Source of the DNA: an uncultured Planctomycetales bacterium
Lineage (GTDB): Bacteria > Planctomycetota > Planctomycetia > Pirellulales > Thermoguttaceae
Reading direction: 5' to 3'
Assembly: GCA_947305735.1 (NCBI GenBank)
Contig: CAMZEO010000002.1
Coordinates: 1-64,000, forward strand
Length of the DNA stretch: 64,000 bases
Shown here: one piece after another, positions 8,114-17,800 of the stretch
Position numbering within the stretch: the first letter of the stretch is position 1
Layout of the letters: each line of letters starts with the position of its first letter
The notes under the pieces: generated by a model
Databases searched by the model: none
What the model was told of the DNA's origin: nothing
What the model saw: only the letters and a program-made list of their open reading frames with translations
Translations under genes and position numbers: made by a program

Positions 8114-10426
8114 ATGCTCACTTACCGCGACGTGTTGGATTCCGGCGGTCTCATCGCGAGAGGACGTCCTAATTACGAGCGTCGCGACGCCCAGTTGGCG
8201 ATGGCGGCGGAGGTCGACGCCGCGATTCGCGAACGACGTTGCGTCGCCGTCGAGGCGGGAACGGGGGTCGGAAAGAGCTTCGCGTATCTCGCGCCCGCGA
8301 TTTTGTACGTCGTCGAGGATCAAGTTCGCGCTTTCTCCGAGGACGAGAACGCGGCGTCTTCTGAGGAAACGCCGGAAAACCGATTGGAAGGAACCGTTTT
8401 AAACGACGGAGCCGATTATGAATCGGTCGACGACGATCCGCGGAGAAGCCGTTCTTTGTCGTCCGATTCTATTGACGACAGTCCGCTGGAGCGTCGTCGC
8501 GTCGTCGTCTCCACGCACACGATCAGCCTGCAAGAACAGCTTATTGAAAAAGACGTTCCCTTTCTCAATTCGGTTCTTCCCTTTGAGTTTACCGCCGCTC
8601 TGGCGAAGGGACGCTCGAATTACGTCTGTCTGCGTCGGTACGCGCAGGCGAAAAAAAGCGCCGTCAACGGATCCCTGTTCGAGACCGACGAGCAAGCCGA
8701 ATTCGCCAGGCTTGACGACTGGTTGAAACAGGCGGTCGACGGTTCCAAATCGGAAATATCGCCGGCTCCTTCTTACGACGTCTGGAACGAAATCTGTTGC
8801 GAACAGGGAAACTGCCTTGGAAGGAAGTGTTCGCGCTTCGACCGTTGTTTTTATCATCGCGCCCGTCGCCGACTCGAACAGGCGCAGATTATCGTGGTCA
8901 ATCACGCGCTGCTTTTCAGCGATTTGGCGATCCGACAGGGCGGCTACGGAATATTGCCCGACTACGACGCGTTGATTTTTGACGAAGCGCACACGATGGA
9001 GCAGGTCGCCGCCGAGCATTTGGGCGGCGAATTGACCCTCGTCGCGATCGATAGGCTTTTGACAAGGCTTTACAACGATCGAAACAACAGAGGAATTCTC
9101 GTTGAAGAACTTAGTCGAATCGCGGACAAAACTATCCGCGAAGCGTTTCTCGACGCCGAACGGTTGGTCGACGACTGCAGAGATCGCGCGGCGGTTTTTT
9201 TCGAGGAGCTTTGCGACTGGCTCGACGACCGTCCCGGCTCTTCGGGGCGCGTTTTGGAAACGAACATCGTCGGAAACGGACTGGGCGAAGGATTGAATTT
9301 GCTCGCCGCGCGGCTCCGACGGCTCGCCGAATTTCTGGAAGATCCCGAAAGAAGACAAGAGTACGCGTCGTCGCGCGCGAAAGTCGAAACGTTTGCCGAA
9401 GCGATTGACGCCTGGTTGAACCAGCGCGACGAAGGGTTCGCCTACTGGCTTGAGCGAACGGCTGGAAAAGCGCGAGCGCGAATAACGATGTGTTCGGCGC
9501 CCGTCGACGTCGCGCCGATTCTGCGCGCCAAACTATTCGACGTCGTTCCGACCGTCGTCGCGGCAAGCGCCACGCTTACGACGTCGTCGGGTCGCGCCAG
9601 AAAATCGAAGGGATTGCGGAAAAAGCGCGACGAAGTCGCGCCCGAGGAGCGCGCCGACGACGCGTCGGCGAAGAATCCCGACGAAGAATCCGAAGAGACG
9701 AAAGACGCGTTCGCGTTTTTTCGCGGACGCGTCGGGATGACCGGCGCGCGCGCGCGAGCGTTGGGAAGCCCGTTCGATTACCGTCGTCAAATGACGCTCG
9801 TCCTTGCGAAAGGGCTGGAACTCGACGATTTCGACGATCGCGTCCGCGAGCTTAACCCAGTTGAACGCGACGCTTTCAACGAACGTCGATTGTTTCTCGC
9901 GCTGCGCGAATATGTGGAAGAGACGCGCGGAGGCGCGTTCGCGCTCTTTACGAACGCCGCTCAGATGAAACGCGCGACAGACGCGATTTCGCCTTGGCTG
10001 GCTGAAAAGAACTATCCTTTTTTTTCGCAGGCGGACGGTTTTCCGCGTCGCCGCATGGTTCAAATGTTCAAGGAGAGTTCCAACAGCGTTCTCTTTGGCG
10101 TCGACAGTTTCTGGCAAGGCGTGGACGTTCCCGGCGCCGCCTTGCGCAACGTGATTATTGTGAAGTTGCCTTTTTTGTCTCCCGGTCAGCCGTTGGTTGA
10201 GGCAAGATTGGAGCTCGTTCAGGAAAGAGGGGGGAACCCCTTCAAGGATTACCTTCTTCCGACGGCGATTTTAAAATTTAAACAAGGCGTCGGTCGTCTT
10301 ATTCGCGCGAAGGACGACGAGGGGCAAGTGGTCGTTCTCGACGAACGCGTTCATACGAAGTCTTACGGTCGCGCCTTTTTAGGCGCTTTGCCGGACTGCA
10401 AGTTGCGCGTCGATTTTTTCGAATGA
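8114..10426 (+). CDS. dinG: DinG-type ATP-dependent DNA helicase (XPD-like, Fe-S)
   Basis: A superfamily 2 helicase of 770 residues. Motif I is VEAGTGVGKSFAYL, motif Ia is STHTISLQEQL, motif II is DALIFDEAHTMEQ. The iron-sulphur domain between I and II has four Cys in order: NYVCLRR, GNCLGRKC and DRCFYHR. Helicase domain 2 shows FALFTNAAQM, GVDSFWQGVDVPG and the arginine-finger motif GVGRLIRAKDDEG. DinG proteins unwind R-loops and forked DNA during repair. Two acidic, low-complexity insertions (near residues 75-125 and 495-540) lengthen it. No Shine-Dalgarno is evident before ATG 8114. Confidence 0.88.
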   Translation: MLTYRDVLDSGGLIARGRPNYERRDAQLAMAAEVDAAIRERRCVAVEAGTGVGKSFAYLAPAILYVVEDQVRAFSEDENAASSEETPENRLEGTVLNDGADYESVDDDPRRSRSLSSDSIDDSPLERRRVVVSTHTISLQEQLIEKDVPFLNSVLPFEFTAALAKGRSNYVCLRRYAQAKKSAVNGSLFETDEQAEFARLDDWLKQAVDGSKSEISPAPSYDVWNEICCEQGNCLGRKCSRFDRCFYHRARRRLEQAQIIVVNHALLFSDLAIRQGGYGILPDYDALIFDEAHTMEQVAAEHLGGELTLVAIDRLLTRLYNDRNNRGILVEELSRIADKTIREAFLDAERLVDDCRDRAAVFFEELCDWLDDRPGSSGRVLETNIVGNGLGEGLNLLAARLRRLAEFLEDPERRQEYASSRAKVETFAEAIDAWLNQRDEGFAYWLERTAGKARARITMCSAPVDVAPILRAKLFDVVPTVVAASATLTTSSGRARKSKGLRKKRDEVAPEERADDASAKNPDEESEETKDAFAFFRGRVGMTGARARALGSPFDYRRQMTLVLAKGLELDDFDDRVRELNPVERDAFNERRLFLALREYVEETRGGAFALFTNAAQMKRATDAISPWLAEKNYPFFSQADGFPRRRMVQMFKESSNSVLFGVDSFWQGVDVPGAALRNVIIVKLPFLSPGQPLVEARLELVQERGGNPFKDYLLPTAILKFKQGVGRLIRAKDDEGQVVVLDERVHTKSYGRAFLGALPDCKLRVDFFE

Positions 10427-10493
10427 ATTCAATTCGACCGCGTCGACGTCGCCGTCCGCGCGAACCTTTAAACCTAAAACTCAGGACGACAAG

Positions 10494-12011
10494 ATGAAAT
10501 TTTATATTGAAACGGTCGGCTGTCAAATGAACGCGCTCGATTCGGAACTGGCGGCGGCGGAATTGATCGCGTCGGGCTGGACTCGAACCGGTTCGCGCAA
10601 AAACGCCGATTTAATCGTGTTCAACACGTGCAGCGTTCGAGAACACGCCGAAGAAAAAATATACAGCGCCCTGGGAAGACTGAAATGCTGGAAGACGCAA
10701 AAACCGGGTTCGCTGATCGCCGTTATGGGGTGCATGGCGCAAAAGGATCAAACGACGATCTTTACGCGCGCTCCCCATGTCGACGTCGTTTGCGGCCCCG
10801 GTCAAATCGACCGGCTCGTAAAGCTCGTCGCGGACGCCGCCGCGACCGGGACGCGGCAAATCGCCGTAAGCGTCGACCGCTTTGAGAATAAAAACAATCC
10901 GCTCGCCGTTCGCGACTCCTTCCGGCTTTACGATCCGATCCGTCTGAAAGAAACGCGTCCGCGCTCTTTTCAGGCGATGGTTCGCATTATGTTTGGTTGC
11001 AATAAGTTTTGTTCCTATTGCGTCGTGCCGAGCGTGAGAGGTCCCGAACAGTCCAGACCTCCTAAGGATATTCTCAACGAGATTAGAACGCTTGCGGATC
11101 AGGGCGTCGTCGAAGTCGTCTTGCTGGGGCAGACCGTCAACAGCTATCGCTACGTCGAGGGGGAGAAGACGACGCGGCTGTCCGATTTGCTTGTCGAAAT
11201 CGACAAAATATCCGGCGTAAGACGCGTTCGATTCGTCAGCTCCTACCCGACCGACATGACCGACGACCTGTTGCAAGCGGTTCGCGATCTGCCCAGCTCG
11301 ACGCCTTTTCTTCACGTCCCCGCCCAACATGGCGCGAACTCCATGTTGAAGAGAATGAGGCGGCATTACACGCTCGAAGAATACAAAGATCTTGTCGATC
11401 GAATCTACCAAATCGTTCCGGGAGCGGCGATTACGAGCGACTTTATCGTCGGATTCTGCGGAGAGACGGAGGAGGAGTTCCAGCGGACGGTCGACTTAGT
11501 TCGCTATGCTCGATTCAAAAACAGCTTCATCTTCAAGTACTCGGAACGACCCGGCAACGAGGCGGCGCGAACGATGAAAGACGACGTGCCCGAGGACGTT
11601 AAAAAGCGCCGGAACAACGAACTCCTCGCCGTCCAAAACGAGATCAGCCTGGAACAAAGCAAGTCGTTTGTCGGCAAGACGGTCGAGATTCTCGTCGAAG
11701 GCCCGAGCAAACGCGAGACGAGAAGTTTCGCCGCCGACGCGCTTTACGAAGAAGCCGCGCCCGTCGAAGCGACGGTCGACGCGACGGGAAACGTCGCGCC
11801 TCTTCCGGCGCGGACCGTCGCGACCGTCGACGACCTGCTCGCGAACTCCGCGCCTTCCGCGTTCGGCCGCGACGTCGTTCAGATGACCGGACGAACCGTA
11901 TGCGATCGGATCGTCGTCTTCGACGGCGCGCGAAGTCTTGCGGGCGAGTTTCACAAAATCAAAATAACCGACGCGACCCCGTTTACGCTTTGCGGAGAAC
12001 TCGTCGAGTAG
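10494..12011 (+). CDS. miaB: tRNA-2-methylthio-N6-isopentenyladenosine37 synthase MiaB
   Basis: A radical-SAM methylthiotransferase that adds the 2-methylthio group to i6A37 of tRNAs reading UNN codons. The N-terminal MTTase domain (FYIETVGCQMNALDSE) carries its three cluster Cys. The radical-SAM cluster is CNKFCSYC at residues 169-176, followed by VVPSVRGPEQSR. The C-terminal TRAM domain (FVGKTVEILVEGPSKRE to GRTVCDRIVVFDG) is split by an insertion of roughly 65 Ala/Pro/Val-rich residues, which makes the protein longer (505 aa) than the usual ~440-475. AGGA at 10483-10486 supports the start. It is the last gene of the rightward block and ends near a hairpin shared with the converging tRNA-Ile unit. 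Confidence 0.93.
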   Translation: MKFYIETVGCQMNALDSELAAAELIASGWTRTGSRKNADLIVFNTCSVREHAEEKIYSALGRLKCWKTQKPGSLIAVMGCMAQKDQTTIFTRAPHVDVVCGPGQIDRLVKLVADAAATGTRQIAVSVDRFENKNNPLAVRDSFRLYDPIRLKETRPRSFQAMVRIMFGCNKFCSYCVVPSVRGPEQSRPPKDILNEIRTLADQGVVEVVLLGQTVNSYRYVEGEKTTRLSDLLVEIDKISGVRRVRFVSSYPTDMTDDLLQAVRDLPSSTPFLHVPAQHGANSMLKRMRRHYTLEEYKDLVDRIYQIVPGAAITSDFIVGFCGETEEEFQRTVDLVRYARFKNSFIFKYSERPGNEAARTMKDDVPEDVKKRRNNELLAVQNEISLEQSKSFVGKTVEILVEGPSKRETRSFAADALYEEAAPVEATVDATGNVAPLPARTVATVDDLLANSAPSAFGRDVVQMTGRTVCDRIVVFDGARSLAGEFHKIKITDATPFTLCGELVE

Positions 12012-12060
12012 GCGGCTAGACGCCCGCGACCTGATTTTTCGGCTGCCGAGGTCAAGAAAC

Positions 12061-12092
12061 AAAAAAACGGAGAAACTTAAAAAGTTCCTCCG
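12061..12092 (-). terminator. Rho-independent terminator of tRNA-Ile
   Basis: On the minus strand a CGGAGGAACTT / AAGTTTCTCCG stem with a TTT loop is followed by seven T residues, 23 nt past the tRNA 3' end. The stem is nearly symmetric, so it may also stop rightward miaB transcription, although there it lacks a T-run. Confidence 0.8.
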
Positions 12093-12114
12093 TCTTCCAA
12101 GGAAACGAAAACAG

Positions 12115-12189
12115 TGGGCGCACATGGATTCGGACCATGGACCTCAGCCTTATCAGGGCTGCGCTCTAACCAAACTGAGCTACGCGCCC
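12115..12189 (-). tRNA. tRNA-Ile (GAT)
   Basis: A full cloverleaf on the minus strand: acceptor GGGCGCG with TGCGCCC, D arm GCTCAG...GAGC, anticodon stem CAGCC/GGCTG around loop CTGATAA (anticodon GAT), T arm CATGG/CCATG with loop TCCGAAT, and discriminator A. No CCA is encoded. The T loop begins TCC rather than the usual TTC. Confidence 0.93.
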
Positions 12190-12219
12190 GCGCGACCGCT
12201 CTCTCCAAGCGACGAGGCT

Positions 12220-12247
12220 ATTCTAATACGGAACTTGAAAAACTCAA
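12220..12247 (-). promoter_or_regulatory. Sigma70-like promoter of tRNA-Ile
   Basis: Minus strand: -35 TTGAGT (12247-12242), 16-bp spacer, -10 TAGAAT (12225-12220), ending 31 nt before the tRNA. The -35 box abuts the pfp terminator hairpin. Confidence 0.6.
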
Positions 12248-12248
12248 G

Positions 12249-12284
12249 GGGCGGCGAAATTTTTTTTCAGATTATTCGCCGCCC
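12249..12284 (-). terminator. Hairpin terminator after pfp
   Basis: A 10-bp perfect stem GGGCGGCGAA / TTCGCCGCCC lies 41 nt past the pfp stop codon on the minus strand. The trailing sequence CTTGAGTTTTT is only weakly T-rich. It directly abuts the tRNA-Ile promoter, so it probably insulates the tRNA from pfp read-through. Confidence 0.6.
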
Positions 12285-12324
12285 TATTCTTTAGCCGTCC
12301 CTGGAAACGACAGTCAAACCGATT

Positions 12325-13686
12325 TCATTTCCACGCTTCGAGGTAGCGCGCGAGTTCGTGCATATCGCCGCCGACCTTGATCGGACGCGGATAAGCGCGA
12401 AGCTTGCTCATGTTGATGAGTTCTTCAAATTTTGGATACGAAAGCCCCATCGGATCGGAGCCGCTGTTGACGGAGATCATCACGCCGTTCATATTTTGCT
12501 CGCAAAGCGCCTTGTAGCATCCGACGCCAATCTGGCTGCCGACGCACACGTCGTAAGCGGTCGGAATATTGCAACGAACTTCGTAGCCGAATTGCAGACC
12601 GTTAAATTTCTGACTCTTGCCAGTCCGGCGTTTGTATTCTTCCGCCATCAGGCGTCCCAGGCGGGACGAGTACTTGAGTTGAGAGACGGGGAAGTGCCCG
12701 AAAGTGTCCGGCTTGAGAGAGACGTATTCGTCATGCGAAACGCATTTTTCGATTTCGGACAGGGGCAGGAATTCCGCGACTCCTTCGGAAATAACGGCGA
12801 CGAATCCCTTTTTGCCCTCGCGTTGACGCGCTTCAAAGACGTCGACGAGGTGTTTGACGATATGCGACATATCGACGATCGTTCGCATGACCGGCTTGCC
12901 GTCGGCGTCGAGAACCTCTTTGCCCGTTTCGGGATCGATGGTGACTTCGGTAGTTTTCCAGGACTCGTCGATGTCTTCGAGCCCGACGACCGCGCTCGCT
13001 TCGCCGGCGACCGCCGCGCCGTAGGCGAGCCACGCCGCCGCGCGACCCATGAGTTGGCATACGAATCCCGCGCCCGCCGCCTGACTGTCGGCGAGCAGGT
13101 TGCGCAACTGTTTCGCGAGCATTTCGACGGCGCTGAAATAGCCGAACGTAAACGGTATGCCTTCGTAGTCGTTGTCGATCGTTTTCGGAAGGTGGACGAC
13201 CTTGACGCGTTTGGAGCCTTCGGGTTTGCGATCCATGTAGAGCTTGAACTTGGCGGCCGTGGTCAGCGTGTCGTCGCCCCCGATCGAGACGAGCGCGTCG
13301 ATTCCGAGCGAGCAGAGCGCCTTGTACACGGTTTCCATGGGGGCGAGTTTTTCGGGATCTTCAAGGTCGGCGGGCGTTTTAAGAGCTTTGCCCGGATTCG
13401 CGCGCGCCGTGCCGATGCAGATGCCCTGTTGCGTGCGCAGACCGTCGAAGACGAACTTGTCCAAACGAATATACGCTTCGCCTTCTTTGAGAACGTCCCC
13501 GTCTTTGTAATCGACCAGGCGCGAATAACCGTTCAGCATGCCGTAGACTTCGACGCCGGCGCGCGCGAAGCACATCGCGGCGCCGCCGATGACGGCGTTC
13601 GCCGCCGGAGCGGGTCCGCCGGAGAAAAGAATGGCGACTTTTTTGACGTCTGTGTTCGGTTGGGAAGGGCTGGATAACGACGACAT
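12325..13686 (-). CDS. pfp: Pyrophosphate-type 6-phosphofructokinase
   Basis: Phosphorylates fructose 6-phosphate, the committing step of glycolysis. The phosphate-donor loop is FSGGPAPAAN (residues 21-30). The key SIGGDDT (134-140) carries the Asp that marks PPi-dependent enzymes, where ATP-dependent ones have Gly, and PKTIDND (167-173) follows as in the family. PPi use would save ATP and make the step reversible; the donor assignment is inferred from this residue. The length (453 aa) fits the short PPi clade. AAGG stands 6 nt ahead of ATG 13686. It is monocistronic, with its own terminator and a long empty stretch upstream. Confidence 0.9.
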   Translation of the reverse strand: MSSLSSPSQPNTDVKKVAILFSGGPAPAANAVIGGAAMCFARAGVEVYGMLNGYSRLVDYKDGDVLKEGEAYIRLDKFVFDGLRTQQGICIGTARANPGKALKTPADLEDPEKLAPMETVYKALCSLGIDALVSIGGDDTLTTAAKFKLYMDRKPEGSKRVKVVHLPKTIDNDYEGIPFTFGYFSAVEMLAKQLRNLLADSQAAGAGFVCQLMGRAAAWLAYGAAVAGEASAVVGLEDIDESWKTTEVTIDPETGKEVLDADGKPVMRTIVDMSHIVKHLVDVFEARQREGKKGFVAVISEGVAEFLPLSEIEKCVSHDEYVSLKPDTFGHFPVSQLKYSSRLGRLMAEEYKRRTGKSQKFNGLQFGYEVRCNIPTAYDVCVGSQIGVGCYKALCEQNMNGVMISVNSGSDPMGLSYPKFEELINMSKLRAYPRPIKVGGDMHELARYLEAWK

Positions 13687-14860
13687 GGACTACCTTCTTT
13701 CGTTAAAAGCTGGGAAGCGCGTGGAGACGCGCCGAACGTGAAAAAGCGAGGGCGCGCCGTTGAATGTTTAGTCGCGCGGAAACGTCGGCAACGGACGCGT
13801 TTGACCGGCGCGGCAGGAATATTCTAGTCCATTCGGAAAAAATTTCAATCGGGCGCCGCGCGACAAAAGAACTCCTTAGCGATAAACCCCGTTCGAGCGC
13901 GTCGGATTCCTCCGGTTGAAACGACTTGAAGCCGCTCGCGCGGTTTTTCTCTTTTATTCCTTCTTGTATTTAACGAATATTCCAATTTTTACCCGCCGGT
14001 TTTTTTTGACGGGAACAAAAAAGGGGGGAAATCGTCAAAAAAGTCGCGCGGGATTTTCGACGCGTTTCCGACGGAACGAACCGTGTCGGAGCGATTCGCC
14101 GGATTTCGAGAAAACTCGCGCGGCGTGATAAAATAATTGATTTTGGTAAAATAGCGAATGATCGCGCGTCGTTTTGTTTTCAGGTCGATAGATTGGTCAA
14201 AATTGGCGTTGTTAGAAACGTTTGTTTAATTTGTAGTTTTGTAACGATTCGCGCGACGCTTTTAATTGGATTTACTTTGTCGACTGATAAAATTAGAATA
14301 TCCTTACCAAATCATAGTCAAAAGGAACAGGTCTGCAAAATTTTTAAATTTTTTGTGGCATTTTCAGGCAATTTGTATTAAACTAGGTGAGAATTAGTCT
14401 CAATAGGCGGAGTCTGCGCTCGCGCGGGCGCGGACGCGTTTTGGGTTCTCGTTTTTAAGAGGAAACCGAGTCGCGTCGGCGTCTGTCGTCGACATTTAGA
14501 CCTCGCGCCGGGCGAGCGTCGAAGGCGTTTGTCCGGGACGCCGCGAAACGCGTCTTTTTCGATTAACGAAACAGGAACGCGCGAGCGCGGGTCGAACGCG
14601 GAGACGAGGGCGCTCGTCGTCCGCGATTGTGTTTCGTCGTCCGGATTTTTGGACGTCGAAGGTATGGCGACTTGCGCGAGGCGTCGCGCTTTTTCGTTTG
14701 GCCAATTTGACAAAAACAAGACGTCGCGTCGGCTCCGCCGACAAAAGAAAGAGACTCGCGATAGCGTCGTCGTCGACGCTCGCGCGCGGGCAACGCGAAA
14801 GTTGGATCCGCTTTCGCTCGCGCGCCGCGTTCGGTAAATATTAACGAAGGAATGAAAACT
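13687..14860. other. Long noncoding stretch between divergent pfp and the giant-protein gene
   Basis: About 1.17 kb without a supportable gene. 14110-14400 is clearly AT-rich and is the likely promoter zone for the giant gene. 14400-14850 is GC-rich and would be a 5' untranslated region of several hundred bases. The open frames here have arginine/serine-rich, non-protein-like translations. No known RNA family was recognised. GAAGGA at 14846-14851 is the ribosome binding site of the next gene. Confidence 0.6.
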
Positions 14861-17800
14861 ATGTCGCAATCAGGTAAGCGTTTTCTGTCCGGCCTTGTCA
14901 ATCGCGTTTTAAGTTCGAAGGAAGCGCGCGAGGAAAAGCGTCGCGAACGTTCTCTCACCGCAAAAAGACTCGGCATGGAGCCGTTGGAAGACAGGCAGTT
15001 GCTCGCCGTCGATCCCACTATCCTGAGCGCCGCCTCTATGGCGGAAGTCGGTCGTTCGGAAACCGACGGCGTTCAATCGATCGATCTTTCCGCGCTTGCC
15101 GCCGTCGACGTCGGCGCGACGATTTCCGTCGACGGAGCGTCGAACGCCGCCTCGGAAGACACGTCGGGAACGCGCTTGATCGACGCGAATCTCAACGCGA
15201 GCATCGTCGATCGTTACAGCCGCTCGCAAATGACTTGGGCCGCTTCGCTCGCTAACGCGCTAACCTACACGGGCTGGAGCGTGACGTCGATCGTCGATCC
15301 GAAGAGCGACGTTCCTCCCGAGCAACAGACGTTCGACTACTTTGCCAACTCCTTCACGAACGACCCGTCGAACGTGGCGCTCGCTTACGCCTGGTTTATG
15401 GGCGGGGCGAGCGAGTACACGCTTCAGGGCAACCTGGAATGGGCGCAGATTCAACCGAACAATGAAAACGGCGGTCTCTTCCCGGCGAGTTCGGGCGACT
15501 ATCAGGATCCGTCTTACTACTGCAAAGAATTCCGCGCCTCCGAAATCGCGTCTCCGCTGTACGGCATCACGACCGATTATCTCAACAAGAACTGGGGCGT
15601 CGTTTGCGAGGTTCATTTCATCGGCTCTTCCGGTTCCGACGTCCAGACCTATCCCGGTCAGGCGAAGGCGAAATGGTTTACCCTCTGGGGGTACGATTAC
15701 GACTCCTCGTATGATCCGCAAGACAAAGAATACTACACCGCCGTTTATATGTCCAACCCGGACACGGGAACGGTCGAGCGCATGGCGATCTCGTGGAGCA
15801 ACGCTCTCGATTCCTACGTCCTGACGAATTACGAGTCCGACGTCTATTATCAGGTTCCGTATATCCACTCCTTCACCGTCGTCGATCGTATGCCGGGTTA
15901 CGGCGTTCTTACGCCCGACGAATACGAGCCGAACAACGAGACCAACGATTTCGACGTTCCGAGCCCGAAAGCCGATCTTGGCAAGGTCGACGTCATTGTT
16001 CCGAGTTCCACCACGGGTTCGAGGACTAACGGAAAAGTCACCCATCTCGACGGCTTGACCTTATACGCGCAAGGATCCGAAGACGGCAAGGTCGTCCCCG
16101 ACCCGGTCGACTATTTCAAGTTCGAACTTGATCAAAACGCTTCCCATTCCGACTATATCCTCGTTTCCTACGGTTCCGGTTACCTGAATTCGCCTCTTAA
16201 GGCGACCTTGTACGTCTGCGGTTTGGACGGCGAAGCGTATCCGATCGATCCGACCGACTACGGCTATGTCGGCGACCACTTCGCCGCCGTTTCGTCGACG
16301 GACACTTCCTACTATGTCGGCGAGGACGGAAAGACCTATTCGGAGGTCGTCAATAAGTTGCGACTTGATCTTTCCGGATTGACTCCCGGCGAATATTACC
16401 TGAAGATCGAATTCGCGGACGACGTTTACGGCGGAATCAACAGCGGCTACTCGATCGACGTTTGCGCCGGTTTCGACGACCTCTATGAATCGAACAACTC
16501 TTTTGAAGAGGTCGCCGCCTTGCCGGTCGACGCGCCGAACAACCCGACCGCCAATTTCGGCGTCCTTTACGACAGAAAATTTGTCGACAATCTGGTCTTG
16601 AAGCAGTACGATCCCAATATCAGCGAAACCGACTGGTTCCGTTTTGAAATGACGGCGACCGGCACGGAAAAAAGCTTGATCAACGTCTATTACAACTCCA
16701 CGACCAACGACATTAACGACGCCGACCTCGACTTCGTTCTCTATCGCGAAAATCCGAACGATCCTTACGGGCGCGGTTACGAGATGGTCGATCGCAGTTG
16801 GGAAGTAATGACCGACGTCGAGACGGTTTCGCTCGAAGGGCTTGAAGCGGGCGTCTATTATATCAAGGTCGTCGGCAACCTGGCCGCCGAAGACGAAGTG
16901 TTCGTCAACGTCGAATATAAACTCGAAATTATCCCGGGCGTCGACGAAAATCTTCCGCCCGACCTCCGCGCAGAAGTTCTCGCCGGGAACAATTGGGAGG
17001 GACCGCTCGTCGTCGCCGTCGACCGTTACGTTCCGAGCGGCGTCGACCAATTTAAGAGCGAGTCGATCGTCGGCAAGGATGGAAACGTTTATTTGAACTA
17101 CTCGTTCGCCGTTTACGGACCGCGAAAGAACGGGGAACCCGCCAAGTATGAAAACGTCAAGCTGGCGATGTTTATCAACGGCGTTCAGGTTGATAAAGAT
17201 GATATCGTCGACGCGATTGACAACAACCTCGCCCAAAAGCCGCCTATGACGGACGCGAAAGCGACTCAACTTAAAGCGCTCTTCGGCGACGGCGTTACGA
17301 TGAAGGCCGGCGAGTCTTTCGAGGTGTTGAACTTCAATATTGGCAAAATTGCCGACAAGTCGCTCGCGGGCAAGTACTTCAACGACGACTTCCTGGCGCC
17401 TAACTCGGTCGTCTTCGTCATCAATCCAGACAACTACGTTTTCGAGGATACGTTCGGCAAAGTCGTCGACGAACAGACGACGACGGATCTTTCGCTAACA
17501 TACCGCGACCGCGTGTTTTACAATGGGTCGGTCGCGACGGAAATCGCGAAGGGCTCGACTGTTAAAGTATACAGAAACGGCGTCCTCGTTAAGGAAGATC
17601 TTGTCTACAACGGCGTCAGTTCCTACGGTTTCAAGAACGGCGACGTCGTCGTTACGCAGGTTGTCAACCATAACTACAAAGTCGACTTGACCAGCTACGC
17701 GGTTAAGTCCGGCGTCGAAGGCAAACGCGAGTACCTCGTCGACAATAACTTCGCGTCGGCGTTCTTTATTCTTGACAACCTGAGCGAAGACGTTTTCGCG

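Noticed and set aside
6542-8323. 593-codon antisense frame over two membrane-protein genes
   Set aside because: It covers three rightward genes with good ribosome sites and its translation is Arg-rich without any domain.
12358-13677. 439-codon open frame antisense to pfp
   Set aside because: The pfp protein has complete family motifs on the other strand. The biased GAC/GTC/GCG codon use of this genome leaves few stops in the opposite frame, so long shadow frames are common.
13687-14860. Riboswitch or known ncRNA in the long leader of the giant gene
   Set aside because: I checked for hallmark sequences of tmRNA, RNase P, SRP RNA and common riboswitches and recognised none.
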